Positions 37,999 through 45,987 are shown, counted from the stretch's first letter. The stretch: DNA of 64,000 bases from Berkiella sp963829835 (GCA_963829835.1 CAWHKC010000004.1:124001-188000); one strand, 5' to 3'. Translations and numbers: made by a program. The notes: generated from the sequence alone by a model not told the origin.

Positions 37999-39099
37999 TT
38001 ATAGCTTTGCTTTTAATCCACTATGAACAATAACATCCATTAATTCAGGAGCCTCTGGATTATGAACAGTATCTAATAGTGCTTCTGACTGCGATGACTT
38101 CAACAGTTTATAGAAATCAACGACGTCAACATTAGCAAACGGATCCACAGCATCTGCAAGCTCTTGGGTTTCTTCTTCAGAAGCTAAATATTGATCATGC
38201 GTTAAAGGTGATTCTTTACCATCTTGTCCCAAGTTCTCTTCGTCCTCAAAACATAAATCTTCAGTTCCCTCTTGCGCTCTATTGGCAAAGAAACTACCTA
38301 ACAAAGAACCCATTTTAGAAACAAGGCCTGTTGGGTTTGCTTCACCAAGAAGAGGTGCTCTGGTGGTAGCAACATTATCTTCGTCAACAATGCATGCTCT
38401 TCGCTTTTCTAATCTTTCTTTGAGCAAATTTCTTTCTTTGATCATATTTTTCATATCTGTGTCAACAGCAGGAGAAACATCCAAAGAATCAATTAATGCA
38501 TACATATGTTTAGAAGCTTCGGGTTCATCCCATTCACTGATATCAACAGCATTGTTGTCGTTGATAACTGATTGAGAAGCAGTAGATTTCCTTTCTGATA
38601 TAACTTTTGCCATTGCTGAGATAAGTGCACTTTCTTGACCTTGCGCTTTTTCAAACACAACTGTTTTCTTTAGTTGAAATGCTTTTTCTCTGAGTACTTT
38701 AGCAAATGGTGATTCCAATTCCATGATTTCTTCTTGTGCAGCAACAGGGATATAACCTTCATTAATGCCGACTCTTCTTTTTGATAATGCATCAACAAGC
38801 AAGGCGTGTAAACTTGCCCTCTGAGTAGGAGATAGCTCTTTTCTCTGTAATATTTGACCAACTTTAGTTGAAACTGGTTTTTGGACTTCATATGTTTGCT
38901 TTTTAGATACAACCGGTGATAACAGTGTATCAATTAATTCATCTAAACTAATCTGAGTTTTTGGGTTTAATTGAGCATCATCTTCGGGTTCATCAGCCCA
39001 AGCATTATATTGTTGCTCAACTTGGTTATGTGCCATTCTTTTAATTCTTTCTTTCATTTGGCTTATAATACGCTGTATATCTGTCATTTGATTTAACAT
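37999..39099 (-). CDS. Unrecognised acidic helical protein
   Basis: The product has 366 residues from the ATG at 39099, which has AGGAAG upstream; an ATG 17 codons earlier has no ribosome site. No signal peptide or membrane segment. The chain is acidic and mostly helical with low-complexity linkers, including QLNPKTQISLDELIDTLLSP and an acidic tail (EDLCFEDEENLGQDG). No known domain was seen. It faces the FadL gene across a shared terminator and precedes nothing on its strand except the distant MFS gene unit. Effector-like by composition only. Confidence 0.7.
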   Translation of the reverse strand: MLNQMTDIQRIISQMKERIKRMAHNQVEQQYNAWADEPEDDAQLNPKTQISLDELIDTLLSPVVSKKQTYEVQKPVSTKVGQILQRKELSPTQRASLHALLVDALSKRRVGINEGYIPVAAQEEIMELESPFAKVLREKAFQLKKTVVFEKAQGQESALISAMAKVISERKSTASQSVINDNNAVDISEWDEPEASKHMYALIDSLDVSPAVDTDMKNMIKERNLLKERLEKRRACIVDEDNVATTRAPLLGEANPTGLVSKMGSLLGSFFANRAQEGTEDLCFEDEENLGQDGKESPLTHDQYLASEEETQELADAVDPFANVDVVDFYKLLKSSQSEALLDTVHNPEAPELMDVIVHSGLKAKL

Positions 39100-39230
39100 G
39101 TGATTTCTTCCTAACAGGTAATAAAAATGTAGGAACGAACTATACAACATTTTATGTCATAAAAATAACTAGCAATGGATGAATTGCTGTTATTGGCAGA
39201 TAAACGGGCTATTTGGGGTTCTATAAGCGA

Positions 39231-40445
39231 TTAGGTGGCATTGTCTTTATGATATTTCCAAAAACCTGGTAACAAGACAGCACTCAAGAAAACACCCAGC
39301 ACACATAAGCTACCCCCTGAAGTGATAGCTATATGCACCGTTGTCATAGAGGCTATAAAGCCTGCATAAGTATTTCCAAGCAAAGGACCGCTCATATAGC
39401 TCACCATTTCCAAGCTTGCCATACGACCGCGTATTCTATCCGGAATGGTTTCATTCCAAATAGTGACTCTGAAAATACCACTAATACCATCTGCAGCGCC
39501 GGCTAATGCAAGAAATATCAGCATCAGTAATATCGTTGGCGACAGACCAACTGCTACCATGAATAATCCCCAACAAGTTGCAGCAATAATAACAGCAGCC
39601 CCATGGCGTTTAATGTTTTTGGTCCAAGCACTCAGCACTGTCACAAACAATGCACCAATGGCCGGGGCAGCATATAACCATCCTAATACTTTTGATCCAC
39701 CATGCATTTTAGCAATGGCAGGAAACAAGGCATTTGGCATCGCAAACACCATCGCCGCAAAATCGACAATATAGGTGCCAAGCAATTCATGACGACTCAT
39801 AGCGTAGCGGATCGCTTCACCAATACTCTTTATGCTTGGACTTTCTGCCTTTTCTTTTGGCGTCATGCTTTTGATCATTGACAAGGCAATAAGCGAAACA
39901 AAGAACGTGCCAAAATCAATGGCGTAAGTCCAAGGTAAACCTAAATAGGCGATGCATAATCCTGCTGCGGCCGGTCCACCAATCATGCTCACCGTGCCAC
40001 GCAATGAGGCTAAAACACTCGCGGCTTGAATTTCCTCATGTGAAACTAAACGCGGAAACATCGCATCCAATGAAGGGCGATGCAAACCACTTAAAGCTGA
40101 TAGCAAACCTGATAGTACAAAAATCAGCCATACTTGCGGCTGAGGTAACAAAGAATTGGTAAGTAGTGCTAAAAGACCAAGACTCATACCGACTTCAGAC
40201 CACAATAAAAGTTTTCTTCGGTCCATGACATCGGCCAGCGCCCCACCAATAAACGCCGTAAGCAATAGGGGAACCAGCTCAACAACGCCCAATAACCCAA
40301 CGGCAAAAGTCGAATTCGTTAATTCATAAACTTGATAGGGTAAGGCTACAAAACTCAGCATCGTGCCAAACATGGAGACAAATTGGCCAAAATAGAGATA
40401 GCGAAAGTCGCGGTTTTTTCGAAGAGGGCTAAGATCGAGCCACAT
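39231..40445 (-). CDS. MFS exporter of the EntS/MFS_3 type
   Basis: The product has 404 residues with twelve predicted helices. The start NRDFRYLYFGQFVSMFGTML and the cytoplasmic loop ADVMDRRKLLLWSEVG (the GxLaDrxdRRk-type motif A) identify MFS_3, which includes the enterobactin exporter EntS and related drug/siderophore exporters. A second-half motif (PDRIRGRMASLEMVSYMSGP) is also typical. It starts 8 bp after the ankyrin gene's stop, so both are probably on one transcript. Substrate unknown; no siderophore genes are in the window. Confidence 0.9.
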   Translation of the reverse strand: MWLDLSPLRKNRDFRYLYFGQFVSMFGTMLSFVALPYQVYELTNSTFAVGLLGVVELVPLLLTAFIGGALADVMDRRKLLLWSEVGMSLGLLALLTNSLLPQPQVWLIFVLSGLLSALSGLHRPSLDAMFPRLVSHEEIQAASVLASLRGTVSMIGGPAAAGLCIAYLGLPWTYAIDFGTFFVSLIALSMIKSMTPKEKAESPSIKSIGEAIRYAMSRHELLGTYIVDFAAMVFAMPNALFPAIAKMHGGSKVLGWLYAAPAIGALFVTVLSAWTKNIKRHGAAVIIAATCWGLFMVAVGLSPTILLMLIFLALAGAADGISGIFRVTIWNETIPDRIRGRMASLEMVSYMSGPLLGNTYAGFIASMTTVHIAITSGGSLCVLGVFLSAVLLPGFWKYHKDNAT

Positions 40446-40453
40446 AATTGGGT

Positions 40454-41107
40454 CTATTCCTCATCCAACTCTGCTTCAATTGCCGGATGCTCCAACAATA
40501 ACCGCACAATCTCACTCTGCCCTTCTAACGCAGCTAATTGTATTGGAGTGATATTTTCAACATTGCGAGCATTAACATTTATTCCTGGTGCGCGCGCTAA
40601 CACCTCAACCACGCCATAATGCCCAGCTCCTGCCGCAAGATGCAGCGCTGTATTGCCATAGGCATTGGGTGCATTAATTTGAACCTTTGGTACATTGATT
40701 AAAATCTCAACTACCTCAGTATGCCCCTGCAAGGCTGCCAAATGTAATGGCGTTAATTGATCATGCGGTTCTTGGATATTCACATCGATAGGAAGTTGCG
40801 ATAGCAATTCCACCACATCCGCATGTCCATTATAAGCAGCCCAATGAAGAGGAGTGTAACCATCTGCTTTATCAGCGATGTTAGGATTCGCCCCTTTTGC
40901 TAATAACAAAGTCACAATTTCTAAACAGCCATTTTGAGCCGCAATATGTAATGCTGTATCGCCTTGCTTGTCTTGCGCAGAAATGTTTACGCCATGATTC
41001 AACAAGGTGTTAATCATTTCCACGTTGTTTTCTCTTACAGCAGTATGGAGTACAGTCTCGGCATCATCATTAATGGCATTCATAATCATTCCTAATTTCT
41101 CTTTCAT
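40454..41107 (-). CDS. Ankyrin-repeat protein
   Basis: The product has 217 residues, nearly all in six consensus ankyrin repeats (DAETVLHTAVRENNVEMINT, QGDTALHIAAQNGCLEIVTL, DGYTPLHWAAYNGHADVVEL, DQLTPLHLAALQGHTEVVEI, YGNTALHLAAGAGHYGVVEV, ENITPIQLAALEGQSEIVRL). The ATG at 41107 is preceded by GGGAGAG at 9 bp, but this site lies inside the 3-prime arm of a long hairpin that ends at the base before the ATG. No signal peptide. It is followed by the MFS gene 8 bp on. A protein-binding role, in the cell or in the host, is all that can be said. Confidence 0.88.
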   Translation of the reverse strand: MKEKLGMIMNAINDDAETVLHTAVRENNVEMINTLLNHGVNISAQDKQGDTALHIAAQNGCLEIVTLLLAKGANPNIADKADGYTPLHWAAYNGHADVVELLSQLPIDVNIQEPHDQLTPLHLAALQGHTEVVEILINVPKVQINAPNAYGNTALHLAAGAGHYGVVEVLARAPGINVNARNVENITPIQLAALEGQSEIVRLLLEHPAIEAELDEE

Positions 41108-41193
41108 AGGAGAGGCTCTCCCTTTGTGTGCTCGCTGCACCCATCCCCCCGTGGGACCCCTGCAGCTGTGCTCACAAAGGCAGATCCTCTCCT
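41108..41193 (-). promoter_or_regulatory. Long hairpin in the ankyrin leader, masking its ribosome site
   Basis: Arms 41108-41128 and 41173-41193 (AGGAGAGGMTCTSCCTTTGTG and its inverse, 19 of 21 matching) enclose a GC-rich region with inner arms GCTGCA/TGCAGC and CCCA/TGGG. On the minus strand the 3-prime arm contains GGGAGAG, the ribosome site of the ankyrin gene, and ends directly at the ATG. It may control translation, or be a palindromic mobile repeat that settled there. Confidence 0.55.
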
Positions 41194-41205
41194 AAGTTCA
41201 TTCAC

Positions 41206-41508
41206 TTATTCGTCATCTTCGTCGACAAAACACTCTAACATAAAATCATATTTTTCAAGGTCAATGGTGCCACCAAGCACAAAAGGTTGTAGTGCTTTAG
41301 CTTGTTGCTCATTGATTTCATGGGGACGAATTAAATATCTTGCAGCAGGGTCAGGATCGTTTTCATCGACATCGAATAAATCCTGCAAAAAAGATAATTT
41401 CATTGGTTTGAGATCAAAGTCTACTTCCAATACCGGATTTCCATCTTCTTTGGAATATCTTTTATAGCCCGCAACTGCTCTTTTTATCCCTTCTAAATCT
41501 TCGGACAT
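41206..41508 (-). CDS. Small acidic protein of unknown function in the mtn cluster
   Basis: The product has 100 residues from the ATG at 41508 (GGAG 6 bp upstream). The sequence is acidic (FDVDENDPDPAARYLIRPHE; tail CFVDEDDE) and not recognised. It begins 12 bp after the mtnC stop, where many bacteria have mtnD (acireductone dioxygenase), but it is too short and lacks the cupin histidine motif, so it is not MtnD. Probably co-transcribed with mtnBC. Confidence 0.75.
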   Translation of the reverse strand: MSEDLEGIKRAVAGYKRYSKEDGNPVLEVDFDLKPMKLSFLQDLFDVDENDPDPAARYLIRPHEINEQQAKALQPFVLGGTIDLEKYDFMLECFVDEDDE

Positions 41509-41520
41509 GTCGTTCTCCAA

Positions 41521-42195
41521 CTACACATTAATTTCGTTAAAAGACTTACAAATTTGATGCTTATTATTCTCAAAAGCTTGATGATCTCTGTTCAGTAGAA
41601 TTGTTTTAATTCTATTCTCACTTGCTGCATCTAATTCAGCAACAACATCAGATAGAAACAAAGTTTCCTCTGGCTTACTTTGAATCTTATCTAAAATATT
41701 GGCATAGGATTTCTTTTCTTTCTTGCCACCAACAGCCGTATCAAAATAGTCTTCGAATAAATACCTCATATCGCCAAAGCTACTATATTGAAATAACAAA
41801 TGTTGCGCTTTCACAGATCCTGAGGAATATATAAATATTTTTATTTTTTGCTGATGCCATTTTAATAAATTTTCATACGCATCAGTATATACATGACCTT
41901 TAAATTCGCCCTGTTCAAAACCTTGTTGCCAAACATAGCCTTGAAGATTTTTCAAAGGCGCTATTTTTACATCGTTATCTATCCATTCAATCAGTTTGTC
42001 ACCAATTTTTGCTAAATCTGCATCAGCACCGATTTGTTGGCGTATTTCATTTAGTTCCGTGATGACTTCCGGCTTGCTTTGATTAGCTAATAAATAGGAA
42101 CGGATATTCTTTCTTGAAAAAGGGAATAAAACTTTGTGCACAAAATGAATATCTGTGGTAGTGCCTTCAATATCGGTAATAATGGTTTTAATCAT
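41521..42195 (-). CDS. mtnC: Enolase-phosphatase E1 (methionine salvage)
   Basis: The product has 224 residues, normal length. It opens with the MtnC HAD motif ITDIEGTTTDIHFVHKVLFP. Motif II is IYSSGSVKAQHLLF, motif III Lys lies near GGKKEKKSY, and motif IV is TLFLSDVVAELDAA. The enzyme enolises and dephosphorylates 2,3-diketo-5-methylthiopentyl-1-phosphate. Its ATG overlaps the mtnB stop by 4 bp, as in Legionella-type mtnBC operons, so the two products act in sequence in the 5-methylthioadenosine salvage pathway. Confidence 0.95.
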   Translation of the reverse strand: MIKTIITDIEGTTTDIHFVHKVLFPFSRKNIRSYLLANQSKPEVITELNEIRQQIGADADLAKIGDKLIEWIDNDVKIAPLKNLQGYVWQQGFEQGEFKGHVYTDAYENLLKWHQQKIKIFIYSSGSVKAQHLLFQYSSFGDMRYLFEDYFDTAVGGKKEKKSYANILDKIQSKPEETLFLSDVVAELDAASENRIKTILLNRDHQAFENNKHQICKSFNEINV

Positions 42196-42809
42196 ATTTT
42201 TTCAAACCGACTTTTAGTAAATTCACATTCAACTAAAAATTCAAGACCTTCCATATGACGTTTCGCATCAAATACAGTCTTACCCCAACTATATAAACCA
42301 TGACCGCGTACAATGAGACCATTGGCTTTTTTAACCTCATCCCAAATGGCTTTCACTTGTTCTGCCAGTCGAGGAATATCTTGATCATTATCAAAAATAT
42401 ATAAATCCATCGTTTCTTCATGAGAAAGATGACCTTCGATGGTTTTTTGCATTTCATAGCCATGAAAAGAAATTTTGTTAGCATTGCTTTTTAACATTGA
42501 AAATACTGTTACAGGAACCGAGTGAGTATGCAATACGCAATTTGTTTGGCTGGAGAGTTGATAAATCATACCATGCAAAGCGGCTTCCGCACTTGGCTTG
42601 CCATCGCCAGACAACATATTCGCTTGAAAATCACAAACCACAAAATCATATTTGCAGAGTGTGCTTTTGTCTTTACCTGAAGCACTCATCACCATTTTCT
42701 CATTATCAATTCTGGCTGAGAAATTTCCAGCGGTAGCCGGACTAAAACCCTTGTTTGAAACAAACTGGCAGGTTTTAACGAGTTCTTCTAGCATGGCTTC
42801 ATTAAGCAT
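42192..42809 (-). CDS. mtnB: Methylthioribulose-1-phosphate dehydratase
   Basis: The product has 205 residues from the ATG at 42809 (AGGA 8 bp upstream); an ATG three codons earlier at 42818 has AGG directly abutting and is less likely. Class II aldolase/adducin fold: FSPATAGNFSARIDNEKMVM with SASGKDKS, the metal site VLHTHSVPVTVFS, and VRGHGLYSWGKT with the third His. MtnB dehydrates 5-methylthioribulose-1-phosphate, producing the substrate of MtnC, with which it overlaps. mtnA, mtnD and mtnK are not in the window. Confidence 0.94.
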   Translation of the reverse strand: MLNEAMLEELVKTCQFVSNKGFSPATAGNFSARIDNEKMVMSASGKDKSTLCKYDFVVCDFQANMLSGDGKPSAEAALHGMIYQLSSQTNCVLHTHSVPVTVFSMLKSNANKISFHGYEMQKTIEGHLSHEETMDLYIFDNDQDIPRLAEQVKAIWDEVKKANGLIVRGHGLYSWGKTVFDAKRHMEGLEFLVECEFTKSRFEKI

Positions 42810-42927
42810 TTTTGTCATCCTGGAGGGGTCTATTTTAGGGTTCTATTCTATATTAATATATTGTAATGTCAATGAATTAACTCATCTATTCAGGTCTTCC
42901 GGGTTTGTTATTTCTCCCTATGACATT

Positions 42928-42955
42928 TAGGGCGGACACAAGGTCCGCCCCTACA
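42928..42955. repeat. Short intergenic palindrome
   Basis: TAGGG-GCGGAC/GTCCGC-CCCTA type hairpin (arms GGGCGGAC at 42930-42937 and GTCCGCCC at 42943-42950) in the gap before mtnB. It differs in sequence from the GGTGGGC palindromes found elsewhere in the window, but has the same size and position. Confidence 0.6.
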
Positions 42956-42963
42956 ATACATCT

Positions 42964-43197
42964 TTAGGATAATAAATTATTTTCCGGTGGCTTAGGATGT
43001 GTCAGATTAAATATATACTCACTCAACTCTACCCCAATTTTGGCATAAATATCTGTGGCACGATTGGTTGAATGTAATCGATCAATGATAACTGACACTT
43101 CTTCATATATTTGCACAGCAATAGAAATTGCTTCAAACACATTTTTTGGAGCAACACCTGCTGCAACCTTATTTGTTTGATGAATAGTAAGTTCCAT
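42964..43197 (-). CDS. Small peptide gene with degenerate double-glycine-type leader
   Basis: The product has 77 residues. The start MELTIHQTNKVAAG resembles double-glycine leaders (ELT, then a K-V two residues before the site) but has AG in place of GG. The rest is a helical region (FEAISIAVQIYEEVSVIIDR) and a Pro/Asn tail. It is the third gene of a tight minus-strand unit: GG peptide, HTH regulator, this gene (10-bp gap). It may be a second precursor peptide, an immunity factor, or a small cytosolic regulator. The leader resemblance is visual only. Confidence 0.6.
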   Translation of the reverse strand: MELTIHQTNKVAAGVAPKNVFEAISIAVQIYEEVSVIIDRLHSTNRATDIYAKIGVELSEYIFNLTHPKPPENNLLS

Positions 43198-43207
43198 AAT
43201 CCTTGTC

Positions 43208-43417
43208 CTAATTTACATTGTTTCCAAGAAAGCGACTTCTCATTCTTTCTTTTTCAAAGAGTAATCTAATACCATTTACCAAAGATCCTTTTGGATCTTC
43301 TATTCTACCGGAAAGGATCCGACTCACTGTTGACTGACTAGTACATAAAAATTTAGCAATGGCTTGTTCAGTGAAGCCAAGATTAATCAGATAAATAAGC
43401 ATCGATTTTACGTTCAT
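43208..43417 (-). CDS. Small HTH DNA-binding regulator
   Basis: The product has 69 residues from the ATG at 43417, with AAGGTGA 4 bp upstream; an in-frame start at 43468 lies in front of no ribosome site. The helix-turn-helix is GFTEQAIAKFLCTSQSTVSR followed by ILSGR, XRE/Cro-like, and it fills most of the protein. It sits between the GG peptide (43474-43683) and the 77-residue gene on one transcript, so it probably regulates this unit. Its operator could be the palindrome in the shared element at 43738. Confidence 0.75.
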   Translation of the reverse strand: MNVKSMLIYLINLGFTEQAIAKFLCTSQSTVSRILSGRIEDPKGSLVNGIRLLFEKERMRSRFLGNNVN

Positions 43418-43473
43418 ATAATCACCTTTATAATTATTGCAGGTGTCAAAGCAAACACCTGCAAGCAATAACC

Positions 43474-43683
43474 TTAAATAATCAGATCAAAGTAAGATAA
43501 TGTGCATGCATACACGTAGGGTAAATGAAAACGTGAAGGCTTTTCGGGTTTAAAGATGCTCCAGTCGCAACCTTTGTTTGTTCCGCCTGAAATATTGGTT
43601 AATAAAGATTCTGTTACGATTGAGGGTTTTGATTCTTGAAGATGAATGGGTTGTTTTCCACTTCCATAGGTTAACATAAACAT
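43474..43683 (-). CDS. Double-glycine-leader peptide (bacteriocin- or signal-like)
   Basis: The product has 69 residues, with AAGGAAG 6 bp before the ATG. The leader ends SIVTESLLTNISGG, a good double-glycine site (E, LL, I at the usual positions), though at 34 residues it is longer than typical. The core, TNKGCDWSIFKPEKPSRFHL and onward, has 35 residues with two Cys and is aromatic-rich, quite unlike the Gly/Ala core of the peptide at 18868. An intramolecular disulphide is possible. It heads the unit with an HTH regulator and the 77-residue gene. Confidence 0.7.
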   Translation of the reverse strand: MFMLTYGSGKQPIHLQESKPSIVTESLLTNISGGTNKGCDWSIFKPEKPSRFHLPYVYACTLSYFDLII

Positions 43684-43737
43684 TTTTAACTTCCTTTTAC
43701 TGCTTAAGATTAAAAAATATCTCAGTCCAATCCAGAC

Positions 43738-43765
43738 TGCGATATGCAGGATGTTATTTTAATGG
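43738..43765 (-). promoter_or_regulatory. Shared promoter/operator-like element (copy 1)
   Basis: This 28-bp stretch matches 46022-46049 with only two differences (core GCAGGATRTTATTTTAATG on the plus strand). Read on the minus strand it lies just downstream of TTGCAT; 17 bp later comes TAACAT, then an interrupted palindrome CTGCATATCGCAG. The GG peptide gene starts 55 bp further on. I infer a common promoter with an operator over the start region. Confidence 0.6.
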
Positions 43766-43838
43766 AGGGGAAAATGCAATGGATAATTAGAGATCGCGAA
43801 AAATAAATTTTTGTTTTGGAACATTAAATTGATCTGAT

Positions 43839-43868
43839 GTAGGGTGGGCAAAACGAAGTGTGCCCACC
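43839..43868. repeat. Dispersed GGTGGGC palindrome (diverged copy)
   Basis: GTAGGGTGGGC and GTGCCCACC flank a 10-bp centre, one diverged arm of the repeat seen whole at 50046 and 62529. A partial second arm (GGTGGGC) follows near 43892. It is in the 233-bp gap between the peptide unit and the metallopeptidase. Confidence 0.7.
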
Positions 43869-43916
43869 AAAATCTATTCGGATTTCAGATGGTGGGCTGC
43901 TTTGTCTCAAGTTCTA

Positions 43917-45560
43917 TTAAACCAAAGCATATTGCGGAATCATTTTCTTTTGAATATTTGGCATAAACTGAATAGTTTTTTCTTGGAAATTATCCTCAAC
44001 AACAATCGTTATCATTTTATCAGTTGATTTATAATCGATATCATGAAATTTAACCAATTGTCCATTTCTAAGGCCTGCCTGAAAGGCGTTGCTGGTGGGG
44101 CTGATATCGGCAATAACGAACTCATCCATTAATTTAAACATGTTAAATCCGTATTGTGGCGCATCCATTTCAACTTCTGTCAATTCCGCAAAAGGCGCAA
44201 AGGCTGTTGGTGAAAAATCGATTTGCTTACCGCTAAGGATATATTCCTTGGTATTCTTCCATTCCTGCACTCCAACATGCTTTATGAAAACATCATCAAT
44301 CAATTTTTCAGAAATATATGGCTGCCCTGCTTTTTGGTATTGCACTAAAAGATCTTTCATTGCCAAATCAACTTTATTGGGACCCACATTCTTAAATTTG
44401 TCACGCAATTGTTTTAACAAAAAATGGCCGCGAAATTGCGCTATTAGATTATAATGCCCTACGTCTACAAAATGTTTAAAGATGTGATCATTCGAAACTG
44501 TAGTTGCTGGGGAAAATAAATATTGTTTCATTAAAATATTGTAAATCATAATATAGTCTTCTAAAGAAATAACTTTGCTCTCATGGGCTAAAGCTAGTCC
44601 ATAATAGTCATTAAACCCTTCTATAAACCATTGCAATTCACCTTGTGGTAAAGGCATTGGCAATTTATATCCAACCCAAGCATGAAAAGACTCATGGGTT
44701 AAAGCATATAATGACATCGGTACCATAATTTCTTCTTCTGGCATCAATGCAGAAAAGGTATTATGCAAATGCTTCCCTAGGAACATTTTTGATAGGGGCT
44801 CTGCCTGTTTTACCAGAAAAATTGTGTAAGAGGGAAATTGATTGTCCCCCCAAAAATCTCGCACTTGAGCTATAATTTTTTTAAGGTAATATTCTTGAGG
44901 TTTTTTAAAGTGAGGCCATTCCCCATTGGATATGATGGTAACTGGATTATTTTTAATCATGACTTTGTTTATTTGAAAATCACCAGCAGCAATAATTGAA
45001 TTTAAAAAATCATCCAGTGGTACATTTAGTGAGAATTTATTTTGTTCAATGTTAAAGCTTGTCGCCACTGTCAGATCAGCTGGTAATGCGGTTAAGTCTA
45101 AATTGATTTGCGTTTTCTTTCCTCTACCATTCTCAGGGGATACTAAAAGATGAGAAGCAGGAAAATGGATAAATCGTCTTTCAATAATTGGATAATTAAT
45201 ATCTCTACTAGGATTTGCTTGGCAAGCAGTATATTCAAAATCAACACTCGTAATTGATTTTGGCAACTTCAATAAAGTGGGATCATCCGTTGTTTCATAA
45301 TTGACTGGTTTTCCTTTAGAAAACAAATCAATGCTTTTTAATATAGGCGGTAAACGAATAAATTGAAGGTCATCTGCATTTCCATCAATGTTTCCTCTGA
45401 AAATTAAACAAGTATCAAGAGGGAAAGGAGCTGGTTCTATTTTATATGAGATCTGATGCTCAAGAATATTATAACCAAAACAAATTGCAGGAAGCATCGC
45501 AAAAGGACAAAAAAATAAAAAAATAGTTGCAAAAATACGCTTTGATGGTTTTGTCTTCAT
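43917..45560 (-). CDS. Secreted M61-like zinc metallopeptidase with C-terminal PDZ-like domain
   Basis: The product has 547 residues with a signal peptide (IFATIFLFFCPFAMLPAICF). An N-terminal beta-rich region resembles the M61 (glycyl aminopeptidase) N-domain. The zinc motif is LTHESFHAWVGY (HExxH at 289-293), with a third ligand Glu in WFIEGFNDYYG (about 314), 20 residues on, typical of the gluzincins. Residues about 455-540 look like a PDZ domain (ISPTSNAFQAGLRNGQLVKF). It starts 41 bp after a double-glycine peptide gene on the same strand and is probably co-transcribed, so it could process, degrade or protect against that peptide. Substrate is unproven. Confidence 0.85.
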   Translation of the reverse strand: MKTKPSKRIFATIFLFFCPFAMLPAICFGYNILEHQISYKIEPAPFPLDTCLIFRGNIDGNADDLQFIRLPPILKSIDLFSKGKPVNYETTDDPTLLKLPKSITSVDFEYTACQANPSRDINYPIIERRFIHFPASHLLVSPENGRGKKTQINLDLTALPADLTVATSFNIEQNKFSLNVPLDDFLNSIIAAGDFQINKVMIKNNPVTIISNGEWPHFKKPQEYYLKKIIAQVRDFWGDNQFPSYTIFLVKQAEPLSKMFLGKHLHNTFSALMPEEEIMVPMSLYALTHESFHAWVGYKLPMPLPQGELQWFIEGFNDYYGLALAHESKVISLEDYIMIYNILMKQYLFSPATTVSNDHIFKHFVDVGHYNLIAQFRGHFLLKQLRDKFKNVGPNKVDLAMKDLLVQYQKAGQPYISEKLIDDVFIKHVGVQEWKNTKEYILSGKQIDFSPTAFAPFAELTEVEMDAPQYGFNMFKLMDEFVIADISPTSNAFQAGLRNGQLVKFHDIDYKSTDKMITIVVEDNFQEKTIQFMPNIQKKMIPQYALV

Positions 45561-45601
45561 TTCAATATTTCTCTTATCCTTTGCGAAACTTTATATTTCT
45601 A

Positions 45602-45847
45602 CTACATACCTATTTTTAAAAATATGCCACCACCATTGATATGCTGAGCATAATTTCCAGTAACATTTGCACCCACGGCAATGTTAGGAGCGACTCCCAC
45701 CTGTACGGCTACGACGTAATCACCATATATATTTTTCCCAACGTTCCCATTAATACCACTGAGGTCCGCAGGGCCATTGGGATCACCACCACCACTAATT
45801 TGTTCTAACAAATTATTTGAAATGATAAATTTACTTCCTGTTTTCAT
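45602..45847 (-). CDS. Double-glycine-leader peptide with Gly/Asn/Val-rich core
   Basis: The product has 81 residues with AGGAG 8 bp before the ATG. The leader KFIISNNLLEQISGG is an excellent double-glycine leader (LLEQISGG). The core of 61 residues begins GDPNGPADLSGINGNVGKNI and continues with beta-type, Gly/Val/Asn-rich sequence and no Cys (YVVAVQVGVAPNIAVGANVT). The next gene downstream is a secreted metallopeptidase. Upstream lies a large inverted repeat (45874-45987) and the shared element at 46022. A class II microcin-like or signalling peptide is the best guess. Confidence 0.75.
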   Translation of the reverse strand: MKTGSKFIISNNLLEQISGGGDPNGPADLSGINGNVGKNIYGDYVVAVQVGVAPNIAVGANVTGNYAQHINGGGIFLKIGM

Positions 45848-45873
45848 ATTTACTACTCCTTTATATTAAAAAA

Positions 45874-45987
45874 CCAATATAGGAGTAGTACTGAGTGTTT
45901 TCTTTCCAGACTTGGCATGACCAATAGCCAAAATACTCTTCCTTGAGTCCGCCTTTCCAAAAAACACTCATACTACCCCTATGTTGG
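45874..45987. repeat. Large inverted repeat upstream of the GG peptide gene, containing a 36-codon frame
   Basis: Arms of about 34-36 bp (45874-45907 and 45953-45987; share CCAAYATAGGRGTAGTA and GAGTGTTTT) enclose about 45 bp. A third copy of the TACTACTCCT motif overlaps the ribosome site of the peptide gene. On the minus strand the right arm supplies a ribosome-site-like AGGGGTAGT before an ATG at 45971. That opens a 36-residue frame (MSVFWKGGLKEEYFGYW...) ending at 45861, two bases before the peptide's AGGAG. It may be a regulatory hairpin, a small leader peptide or a miniature mobile element. Confidence 0.6.

Noticed and set aside
41206..41508. Acireductone dioxygenase (mtnD)
   Set aside because: Position fits, but 100 residues without the cupin His/Glu motif excludes it.
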